DNA of 64,000 bases from CALDTK01 sp965213735. GTDB lineage: Bacteria; Bacteroidota; Bacteroidia; Chitinophagales; Saprospiraceae. The stretch is taken from NCBI GenBank assembly GCA_965213735.1, contig CBDCAB010000006.1, positions 186,001 through 250,000 of the forward strand. Reading direction: 5' to 3'. Shown one piece after another: positions 45,590 through 51,905 of the stretch (positions are counted from its first letter, which is position 1; every line of letters starts with the position of its first letter). The position numbers and the translations under genes are program-made. The notes under the pieces are model-generated. The model made no database searches, was not told the DNA's origin, and worked only from the letters and a program-made list of their open reading frames with translations.

Positions 45590-45597
45590 TATATTTG
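45590..45597 (+). promoter_or_regulatory. Promoter -7 box of etfBA
   Basis: TATATTTG is a perfect TAnnTTTG match, 26 nt before the etfB ATG. The -33 region is not obvious. Confidence 0.55.
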
Positions 45598-45623
45598 GCC
45601 GCGCTCAACCAAACAGCCTTTAC

Positions 45624-46364
45624 ATGAAGATTCTGGTTTGCATCGCTAAGGTGCCCGATACCACAGCAAAAATCAGCTTTACCGACAACGACACAGCCTT
45701 CGATGCAAGCGGAGTGCAGTTTATCATGAACCCCTACGACGAGTGGTATGCCCTGGTGCGCGCACTCGAATTGACCGAAGGCGGCAAGGGAGAAACGACA
45801 GTTATTAATGTAGGTCCGGCGAGCAACGACGCCATCATTCGCAAAGCTCTCGCCATTGGTGCCGATAAGGCCGTGCGCATCAACACCGATCCGCAAAGTG
45901 CGCGCGAGGCTGCGAGTGCCATCGCAGACTATGCCAAGGATAAAGGCTTTGACTTGATTCTCACAGGCAAAGAAACCATCGATTACAACGGTTCAGAACT
46001 CGGCGCTATGCTGGCCGAACTGCTCGACCAGCCGTTCATCTCCTACGCCAGCCACCTCGACGCCACGGAAGCTACGGCTACAGTGAAGCGTGATATAGAG
46101 GGTGGGGTAGAGCAACTCGAGGTAGACTTACCAGCAGTCATTAGCGCTGCCAAAGGCTTGGCCGAGCAGCGAATCCCGAACATGCGTGGCATCATGATGG
46201 CAAAGCGCAAGCCCCTCGAAGTTGTCGAGGCCGCCAACACCTCAGCAAAAGTCAAGGCGGTAAAATATTCGCTGCCCGCTGATAAAGGTTCGGTCAAGCT
46301 CATCGACGCCGACGATATGGACGAACTCGTGCGACTTCTCCACGAAGAGGCCAAAGTCATTTAA
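45624..46364 (+). CDS. etfB: Electron transfer flavoprotein, beta subunit
   Basis: The 246-residue protein is full-length EtfB. It begins M-K-I-L-V-C-I-A-K-V-P-D, has the N-P-Y-D-E-W segment near residue 38 and the AMP-binding G-K-E-T-I-D-Y-N-G-S-E near 115. With EtfA it carries electrons from acyl-CoA dehydrogenases to the quinone pool through ETF-quinone oxidoreductase. The gene is 53 nt upstream of etfA and divergent from feoAB, so the 184-bp space between them holds both promoters. Confidence 0.95.
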   Translation: MKILVCIAKVPDTTAKISFTDNDTAFDASGVQFIMNPYDEWYALVRALELTEGGKGETTVINVGPASNDAIIRKALAIGADKAVRINTDPQSAREAASAIADYAKDKGFDLILTGKETIDYNGSELGAMLAELLDQPFISYASHLDATEATATVKRDIEGGVEQLEVDLPAVISAAKGLAEQRIPNMRGIMMAKRKPLEVVEAANTSAKVKAVKYSLPADKGSVKLIDADDMDELVRLLHEEAKVI

Positions 46365-46417
46365 TTCGACTGCTGCAGCTCGTAACCTCCTCCACAACCT
46401 TCAGAAATTAATGCCAT

Positions 46418-47383
46418 ATGGCAGTTTTAGCCTACGCCGAAGCAACGAACGGCAAATTCAAAAAAGCAGCTTTTGAGGCTGTCTCCTACGCAAGTAAAGC
46501 AGCAGCCTCCCTTGGCAGCTCATGCATCGCTCTCGTGATTGGTGAGGCCGATGATCCAGCTCAACTGGGTACTTACGGCGCCGAGAAAGTGCTGCACGTG
46601 TCGAATGATGCGACGAAAGCTTTTGATTCTCAAGTATATGCTACCGCTATTGCTGAAGTAGCTAAGCAGGTAAACGCTCAACTCGTGGTGGTGAGCCATA
46701 CGAGTACTGGCAAGTCGCTGCTTGGGCGGGTGGGCATCAAGCTCGATGCAGGCACCGTACCTGGAGTCAATGCTCTTCCTGAGGGGACAGCAGGCGCGTT
46801 TAGCTTCCAAAAGCCTGTGTTTTCAGGTAAAGCTTACGCTGATTTTGAGGTGTCTTCTGCGGTAGCCGTCATTTCGCTGATGGGCAATGCGGTGCCGCTC
46901 GAAGCTAGCGGATCGCCAGTGGAGGTAGAAAGCGTATCGATCGACTTACCTGCTCCGAAGGTGCGCGTAAAGTCTGTCGAGCGTGTGGAAGGAGTCACTC
47001 CTCTACCCGAAGCCGAACTCGTTGTGAGCGCAGGCCGTGGCGTCAAAGATCCGAGCAACTGGGGCATTATTGAAGCGCTGGCCGATGAGCTGCAGGCCAC
47101 CACTGCTTGTAGTCGCCCTGTAGCAGATGCAGGTTGGCGACCTCATCATGAGCACGTTGGCCAAACAGGTATTGCCGTGCGACCGAATTTGTACATCGCG
47201 ATAGGTATATCGGGAGCCATCCAGCACCTTGCTGGTGTCAACAACTCCAAGACTATTGTGGTGATCAATAAAGACCCAGAAGCGCCCTTTTTTAAGGCTG
47301 CTGATTATGGCGTTGTTGGCGACTTATTCGATGTAGTGCCTAAGCTAACAGAGGCTTTGAAGCGCTACCACTCGCATAGTTAG
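46418..47383 (+). CDS. etfA: Electron transfer flavoprotein, alpha subunit
   Basis: The 321-residue protein has the EtfA N-domain followed by the FAD-binding C-domain, with G-R-G-V near residue 205, G-Q-T-G near 248, the core L-Y-I-A-I-G-I-S-G-A-I-Q-H and D-Y-G-V-V-G-D-L. It binds FAD and pairs with EtfB as a soluble electron carrier for fatty-acid and amino-acid oxidation. It is the second gene of etfBA; a GGTGCTGGGTGCT-rich stretch separates it from the convergent small membrane protein gene. Confidence 0.95.
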   Translation: MAVLAYAEATNGKFKKAAFEAVSYASKAAASLGSSCIALVIGEADDPAQLGTYGAEKVLHVSNDATKAFDSQVYATAIAEVAKQVNAQLVVVSHTSTGKSLLGRVGIKLDAGTVPGVNALPEGTAGAFSFQKPVFSGKAYADFEVSSAVAVISLMGNAVPLEASGSPVEVESVSIDLPAPKVRVKSVERVEGVTPLPEAELVVSAGRGVKDPSNWGIIEALADELQATTACSRPVADAGWRPHHEHVGQTGIAVRPNLYIAIGISGAIQHLAGVNNSKTIVVINKDPEAPFFKAADYGVVGDLFDVVPKLTEALKRYHSHS

Positions 47384-47423
47384 GTGGTGGGGGCTAGGTG
47401 CTGGGTGCTTGGAGCTGGGTGGG

Positions 47424-47747
47424 CTATACATCATCTAGCTTACGCTTCATCTCATCACTCCGCAGGCCTTCCTGGCCGAGCTCATCGTTGAGGTGATTGA
47501 ACTCCTCTTCAGTAGGCGGGTAAGGGCCGTGCTGCTTGTTGACATCGATGATGTGGGCTGCTTCTGCTGGAGTAGCACCTTCTATGGCTTGCTCTTCAGC
47601 TTCTGAAGTGGCGATGTTGTAATTGGTGTCATTGACCCAATTGCGCTGATCGGTACCACCGGTATCACGCTCGCGGTAAAAGAAGTGGTAGAGAATAGCC
47701 ACGAGGATGAGGGCGATGACTACTCCAAGGAGCGTGTACAGAGACAT
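47424..47747 (-). CDS. Small single-pass membrane protein, function unknown
   Basis: The 107-residue protein has one N-terminal membrane helix (L-Y-T-L-L-G-V-V-I-A-L-I-L-V-A-I-L-Y), then a basic R-E-R and an acidic, Asn/Glu-rich cytoplasmic or periplasmic tail. I do not recognise a family. It lies 66 nt downstream of the DUF1232 gene on the same strand and may be co-transcribed with it. Confidence 0.65.
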   Translation of the reverse strand: MSLYTLLGVVIALILVAILYHFFYRERDTGGTDQRNWVNDTNYNIATSEAEEQAIEGATPAEAAHIIDVNKQHGPYPPTEEEFNHLNDELGQEGLRSDEMKRKLDDV

Positions 47748-47813
47748 GAGCTTAGCTTTTATAGCTCAACAGCGAAATGCTGCGGTCGTTCAAGCTGGCA
47801 TGCCTCAAGCTGC

Positions 47814-48353
47814 CTATGCTCCCAGTGCTTCTGCGAGTTCTTGCCTGCTCATGCCAGCTCGGCCAGCCACGTTTTGTGCTTTCGCCCGTTCGTAAAGGTC
47901 TTGGTAGCTCAGCGAGAGCAGCCCCTGACTGTTTTGCTGCTCGTACTCCTCAAACTTGGAAAGCTCTTCACCGAGCGTTTTCAATACCCAGCCGATGAGG
48001 GTGATATCGTCGAGGAAACCGATGACTGGAATGACGTCAGGAATGACGTCCAGTGGCGAGATGAAGTACAGGATCGCCGCCACCACCAGGATGAGGTTTT
48101 TGCGCGAGATGCCATCGTACGAACCTGAGGCGTAGGCCGTAACCATACGTACTAACTGCTTCAGGCTATCGAGTGCATTTTGGGCTACTCCCTTAAAGCT
48201 GGAGTCTTTATCCGCTTTGTGTAGTGCTTTTTGAGCCACTTTGAACAGTAGCAAGGGCTTGCCGAGAAATCCGGCAGCGCGGTAGGTGAGTGTGCGGAAG
48301 AGGAGGGTCTTGCTTATGGCCAGTCCTGACCATTTCTTTGTTGTGTTTGCCAT
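47814..48353 (-). CDS. YkvA-like DUF1232 membrane protein
   Basis: The 179-residue protein carries a DUF1232 core: I-L-V-V-A-A-I-L-Y-F-I-S-P-L-D-V-I-P-D-V-I-P followed by G-F-L-D-D-I, the family signature around a hydrophobic helix. The C-terminal helix ends Q-E-L-A-E-A-L-G. Members are widespread and their role is unknown. The ATG at 48353 is chosen because the longer frame crosses into the promoter and start of the divergent lipoprotein gene. Confidence 0.85.
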   Translation of the reverse strand: MANTTKKWSGLAISKTLLFRTLTYRAAGFLGKPLLLFKVAQKALHKADKDSSFKGVAQNALDSLKQLVRMVTAYASGSYDGISRKNLILVVAAILYFISPLDVIPDVIPVIGFLDDITLIGWVLKTLGEELSKFEEYEQQNSQGLLSLSYQDLYERAKAQNVAGRAGMSRQELAEALGA

Positions 48354-48417
48354 AGGATAGCTGTTGCTAGTATAACGGCTAGAGGGTAGCGATTTGTTTT
48401 TTCGACCTTTGCAGCTG

Positions 48418-49254
48418 ATGTTATTTAGAACAACTTCTTTTTCCCTGCTCGCTCTACTTGCCGCCTTAGCGGTTGGCTGCGTTGGCAAGGGCAAGTACAG
48501 GGCACTCCTGCTCGAATCTGCTGCTGCCAATTCTGCGCTGCGTGTTACGGAGCGCGACCTAGCTGATTCCTATGCCATTCGTGACCAACAAGCTAAGCGC
48601 CTGCTCGAGCTCAATCGTGAGGTAGAGGCACTCCTCCTTGCTAAGCAGCGGGTAGCTTCCAACTCCATTAATTCCAACCAGCGACTTACGAACCAACTTC
48701 GTGCAGGCGATTCAACAATCAGCCAGCTCAACGCCCGCCTCGAAATGCTTGAAGTTGAGTTGGCGAGTTACACCGTGCCTTTGCGGAACTACAATGAGCG
48801 TTTGGTGGAGGTGCATCGACGCGTGGCACAAGCGCTAGAGGGAGTGCCTCAGCAGCAAGTTGCATTAGAGCGCAACCCGGAGGCCATCACCCTCGTGCTA
48901 AACAATAGCCTCCTCTTTAAATCCAATAAACCTGACATCAGTGAATTTGGAGATGCTCTACTCTCGCGCTTGGCCGCTGCACTGGGCGGGCAATTCGACC
49001 TCGACATAGCCATTCGTGCGCGTGGAGCAGTGTCTGAGCAAAAAGCATTTGTTCGGGCGCAGGCGGTAAGCAGCAATCTAACGGAGGCGCACGCCCTATT
49101 ACCCTCCTTAGTACGTGTGGAGGCACAGCCTGCTGCTGAAGAGCTTACTTCTGCTCCCGCTGAGCGTGAACCTCTTGCTCAGGCTGTGCACCTTACGGTA
49201 AAACTGGTGCCGTCACTACATCAGCGCTTGCCGCAGCCTGTGACGGGTTCTTAG
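48418..49254 (+). CDS. Lipoprotein with coiled coil and degenerate OmpA-like domain
   Basis: The 278-residue protein has a lipoprotein signal peptide ending L-A-V-G-C, with Cys as the lipidated residue. Residues 35-130 form a coiled coil (heptad-like L-E-L-N-R-E-V-E-A-L-L). The region I-T-L-V-L-N-N-S-L-L-F-K-S-N-K-P-D-I-S near residues 160-178 resembles the first strand of an OmpA/MotB peptidoglycan-binding domain, but the family's N-x-x-L-S-x-x-R-A motif is absent, so binding is doubtful. GACCTTTG ends six bases before the ATG, a 7 of 8 match to the -7 box. It probably sits in the outer membrane facing the periplasm. Confidence 0.7.
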   Translation: MLFRTTSFSLLALLAALAVGCVGKGKYRALLLESAAANSALRVTERDLADSYAIRDQQAKRLLELNREVEALLLAKQRVASNSINSNQRLTNQLRAGDSTISQLNARLEMLEVELASYTVPLRNYNERLVEVHRRVAQALEGVPQQQVALERNPEAITLVLNNSLLFKSNKPDISEFGDALLSRLAAALGGQFDLDIAIRARGAVSEQKAFVRAQAVSSNLTEAHALLPSLVRVEAQPAAEELTSAPAEREPLAQAVHLTVKLVPSLHQRLPQPVTGS

Positions 49255-49259
49255 ACGCG

Positions 49260-49898
49260 CTACTTACCGACAGCTTTGGCTTCGAATACATAGCCGATGC
49301 CAAAGCGCACGGCTGAGTCGACGTAGTTGGGAAAATAAACCTGGTCTGAGGAATCGGTTATTTGGATGGCGCCCCGGCGGTCGATAAAGCCTCTCTCAAC
49401 GGTCATCGTTACCGATACTCTACCGAGTTGACCGCGCAGTCCGAGTAGCCCGCGTACATCCCAAGGTGTGTAGGTCCTGCCCAGGCTCCCGTGGGCGCGG
49501 TAACCAGCTTCTATGTTTTGGCGAAAGCTGTAGGTGCCTTCCAGACCACTTACCGCAAAAATGATGGGGGTAAAGCGATAGGTGAGGCGTGGACCGAGGG
49601 CGAGCCGATGTTGCGAAGTGGAGGGCCAGGTATCACTGCCTGCCACTCGACTATAATCGTAGCGTAGCGCCGCGCCTGGTAGAAACCGACCTCTGGTGGG
49701 GTAACTTACTACTGCCTCGGCGAACAAGCCTGCTCCTAGACGCGCGGCCTCAAACGTGTTGCGGAGATGGCGTGGCAGCACAGGCACCGATTGTTGATTG
49801 CTGGTGATGCCAGTGGCTACTTCAAGACTGGTTTGAGCATGCCCTGCGTGAAGCAAAAATACGAACACGCAGATAAAGGCTAGAAGTCGCAGCACCAA
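49260..49898 (-). CDS. Probable outer-membrane beta-barrel protein
   Basis: The 212-residue protein has a signal peptide (L-L-A-F-I-C-V-F-V-F-L-L, cut after G-H-A-Q) followed by alternating beta strands (L-R-Y-D-Y-S-R-V, P-R-L-T-Y-R-F-T-P, V-T-M-T-V-E-R-G). No family is recognised. No ATG is available: TTG at 49898 and GTG at 49895 are the candidates. It is 59 nt downstream of ftsY on the same strand and convergent with the lipoprotein gene, only 5 nt away. Confidence 0.65.
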   Translation of the reverse strand: MVLRLLAFICVFVFLLHAGHAQTSLEVATGITSNQQSVPVLPRHLRNTFEAARLGAGLFAEAVVSYPTRGRFLPGAALRYDYSRVAGSDTWPSTSQHRLALGPRLTYRFTPIIFAVSGLEGTYSFRQNIEAGYRAHGSLGRTYTPWDVRGLLGLRGQLGRVSVTMTVERGFIDRRGAIQITDSSDQVYFPNYVDSAVRFGIGYVFEAKAVGK

Positions 49899-49957
49899 TA
49901 CACAACGTAGCAGGAGCAGATGTATTGACTGGCCACGGCAAATCCCTACATGTGCAG

Positions 49958-50929
49958 CTACTTGCCAATGAGCTGGCCACCGAAGAGGCTCTCGACAAAG
50001 GCTTGCTTATTAAAGACCTGAAGCTGCTCGACGCCTTCACCCACTCCGATGTACTTAATCGGAGTTTTGAACTGGTCGCTGATGCCAATCACGACGCCGC
50101 CTTTGGCCGTACCATCGAGCTTGGTGAGTGCGATGGCAGAGACTTCAGTTGCATCCGTAAAAGCCTTGGCTTGCTCAAAGGCATTTTGGCCCGTTGATGC
50201 ATCGAGAACCAGCAAGACCTCATGTGGTGCGTCAGGCATATTCTTCTTGATCGAGCGATGAATTTTGGCCAGCTCGTTCATCAGCCCCACCTTGTTGTGC
50301 AGGCGCCCGGCGGTATCAATGATTACGACATCATAGCCTTCTCGAACAGCCTTATCCGTTGCTTCGTAAGCGACTGCTGCAGGATCGACGTTCATGCCTT
50401 TACCAAAGAAATCTACGTTTGATCGGTCGGCCCAAATCTTGAGTTGATCGACTGCTGCGGCGCGGAAAGTATCTCCAGCTCCGAGCAGCACCCGCTTGCC
50501 CTGCTGATGAAATTGGTGGGCGAGCTTTCCGATGGTGGTGGTTTTTCCGACACCGTTGACGCCTACCACTAGTATCACCGCTGGCTTGGCGGAGCTAGGG
50601 AGGTCGTAGCCATCCTGATCCACAGTGTTGGCTTCAGCCATTAGCCTCACCACTTCGTCGTGGAGGAGGCTGTTGAGTTCGTCGGCCCCCAGGTATTTAT
50701 CTTCGGCAACGCGTGCTTCGAGGCGGTCGATGATTTTTATGGTGGTCTCGAGGCCGACGTCACTTGCGATGAGGATCGATTCGAGTTCGTCCAAGACCTC
50801 TTCATCGACTTTAGACTTACCGGCAACGGCTTTGCCCAATTGCCCAAATAGACTTGTTTTGGTCTTCTCGAGGCCCTGGTCGAGGTCTTCCTTTTTCTCT
50901 TGGTTGAAGAAGCGTTTGAAAAAGCTCAT
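49958..50929 (-). CDS. ftsY: Signal recognition particle receptor FtsY
   Basis: The 323-residue GTPase has a short basic N-terminus, the helical N domain, and the G domain with G1 G-V-N-G-V-G-K-T at 123-130, D-T-A-G-R-L-H (G3) and T-K-L-D-G-T-A-K-G-G (G4). It docks SRP-ribosome complexes at the inner membrane for co-translational insertion. The long acidic A domain of enteric FtsY is missing, as usual in Bacteroidota. It follows the rpmB-rpmG-DUF4295 cluster on the same strand but is separated from it by a terminator, so it probably has some independent expression. Confidence 0.96.
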   Translation of the reverse strand: MSFFKRFFNQEKKEDLDQGLEKTKTSLFGQLGKAVAGKSKVDEEVLDELESILIASDVGLETTIKIIDRLEARVAEDKYLGADELNSLLHDEVVRLMAEANTVDQDGYDLPSSAKPAVILVVGVNGVGKTTTIGKLAHQFHQQGKRVLLGAGDTFRAAAVDQLKIWADRSNVDFFGKGMNVDPAAVAYEATDKAVREGYDVVIIDTAGRLHNKVGLMNELAKIHRSIKKNMPDAPHEVLLVLDASTGQNAFEQAKAFTDATEVSAIALTKLDGTAKGGVVIGISDQFKTPIKYIGVGEGVEQLQVFNKQAFVESLFGGQLIGK

Positions 50930-50953
50930 GTGTGGCGGGTTGGCGGCTTAGCG

Positions 50954-50993
50954 AAAAAACAAAGGGCTCCTCCGGATTGCGGAAGAGCCCTTT
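50954..50993 (-). terminator. Terminator after DUF4295
   Basis: AAAGGGCTC (50961-50969) pairs with GAGCCCTTT (50985-50993), with four more pairs inside. On the minus strand it is followed by GTTTTTTC. It lies between the DUF4295 stop codon and ftsY. Confidence 0.88.
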
Positions 50994-51019
50994 GGGTTTG
51001 TTCGTGGGATATACGCGGG

Positions 51020-51193
51020 CTACTTGCTCGCGAAGAACTCCTTGACTTTATCCTTGTGGACGATCTGCTCCTTAAAGGTGATCTTGCCAGTCTTGGGGTC
51101 TTTGATTGATTTTACGACCTTTACATGATCGCGGCCCGAGCCGGCGTTGGCGGCACGTTGTGCGACACGGGCGTTTTTGGAAACTTTAGCCAT
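51020..51193 (-). CDS. DUF4295 family protein
   Basis: This 57-residue basic protein begins M-A-K-V-S-K-N-A-R-V and ends E-F-F-A-S-K. It matches DUF4295, a family restricted to Bacteroidota and nearly always encoded after rpmG. Its size, charge and constant place beside L28 and L33 suggest a ribosome-associated role, which is inference. It starts 18 nt after rpmG and ends 27 nt before a terminator. Confidence 0.9.
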   Translation of the reverse strand: MAKVSKNARVAQRAANAGSGRDHVKVVKSIKDPKTGKITFKEQIVHKDKVKEFFASK

Positions 51194-51211
51194 TGCTTGG
51201 GATTTTTAGTG

Positions 51212-51400
51212 TTATTTGATTTCGCGGTGCACAGTCATTTTGCGCATCACGGGGTTGTACTTCTTCAGCTCGAGGCGGTCGGGCGTGTTTTTGCGGTTTT
51301 TCTGCGTCACGTAGCGGCTAACTCCGGGGAGTCCGCTTGCTTTGTGCTCGGTGCACTCGAGGATGATCTGGAGGCGGTTGCCTTTGCTCTTTTTGGCCAT
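51212..51400 (-). CDS. rpmG: 50S ribosomal protein L33
   Basis: The 62-residue protein has the L33 core Y-V-T-Q-K-N-R-K-N-T-P-D-R-L-E-L-K-K-Y-N-P. The zinc-binding C-x-x-C pairs of zinc-type L33 are absent (one Cys, in L-E-C-T-E), so it is the zinc-independent form. It lies between rpmB and DUF4295. Confidence 0.96.
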   Translation of the reverse strand: MAKKSKGNRLQIILECTEHKASGLPGVSRYVTQKNRKNTPDRLELKKYNPVMRKMTVHREIK

Positions 51401-51434
51401 GGTCGCGGGAGATTGTCAGGTGGTACCTAACGGA

Positions 51435-51683
51435 TTAGAGCTTGATGCCGTGCTTGACACCTTTGCGCTCGAGCTTTTTGAGGTAGGCGAATATACCGAG
51501 CTTATTGATCGTTTTGATCGCGTTGGTGCTCAGCTTCAGGCGGATAGTTTCGCCTGTTTCTGGAATGAAGAAGCGCTTGGTCTGCAGGTTGGGCAGAAAC
51601 CGACGGCGCGTCTTTCTGTTGGAGTGAGAAACATTATTGCCGGTCGTTGGCCGCTTCCCAGTAAGTTCGCAAATCTTGGCCAT
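51435..51683 (-). CDS. rpmB: 50S ribosomal protein L28
   Basis: The 82-residue protein begins M-A-K-I-C-E-L-T-G-K-R-P-T-T-G-N-N-V-S-H-S and contains the basic R-K-T-R-R-R-F-L-P-N-L segment of L28. It is the first protein gene of rpmB-rpmG-DUF4295 and starts only 19 nt after the tRNA-Arg gene, so tRNA and ribosomal proteins may share a transcript. Confidence 0.96.
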   Translation of the reverse strand: MAKICELTGKRPTTGNNVSHSNRKTRRRFLPNLQTKRFFIPETGETIRLKLSTNAIKTINKLGIFAYLKKLERKGVKHGIKL

Positions 51684-51702
51684 GATAATCGGCTTTAACG
51701 GG

Positions 51703-51779
51703 TGGTGACCCTGTCAGGATTCGAACCTGAAACCTCCGCATCCGTAGTGCGGTGCTCTATCCAGTTGAGCTACAGAGCC
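51703..51779 (-). tRNA. tRNA-Arg (anticodon ACG), CCA encoded
   Basis: On the minus strand, acceptor GGCTCTG (51779-51773) pairs with CAGGGTC (51713-51707), allowing two G-T pairs. The D-arm is GCTC-AACTGGATA-GAGC, the anticodon stem CCGCA/TGCGG encloses CTACGGA with anticodon ACG, and the T-arm contains GTTCGAATC. Discriminator A51706 is followed by encoded CCA (51705-51703), unlike tRNA-Glu here. ACG is expected to be edited to inosine to read CGU, CGC and CGA. Confidence 0.96.
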
Positions 51780-51905
51780 GTTTGGCAACTTAGGATTTTC
51801 CCAAGCGGCTGCAAAGATAGGGGCTTTACTGAAAATGAAAAGCACCACGATCAAATTTTCTTCACCACAATGCCACGGCTCAACTTAATAAGCTCTTAAT
51901 CACGC

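Noticed and set aside
45624..45896. Antisense 112-codon ORF within etfB
   Set aside because: It covers the conserved EtfB N-terminus in the opposite strand and has no domain of its own.
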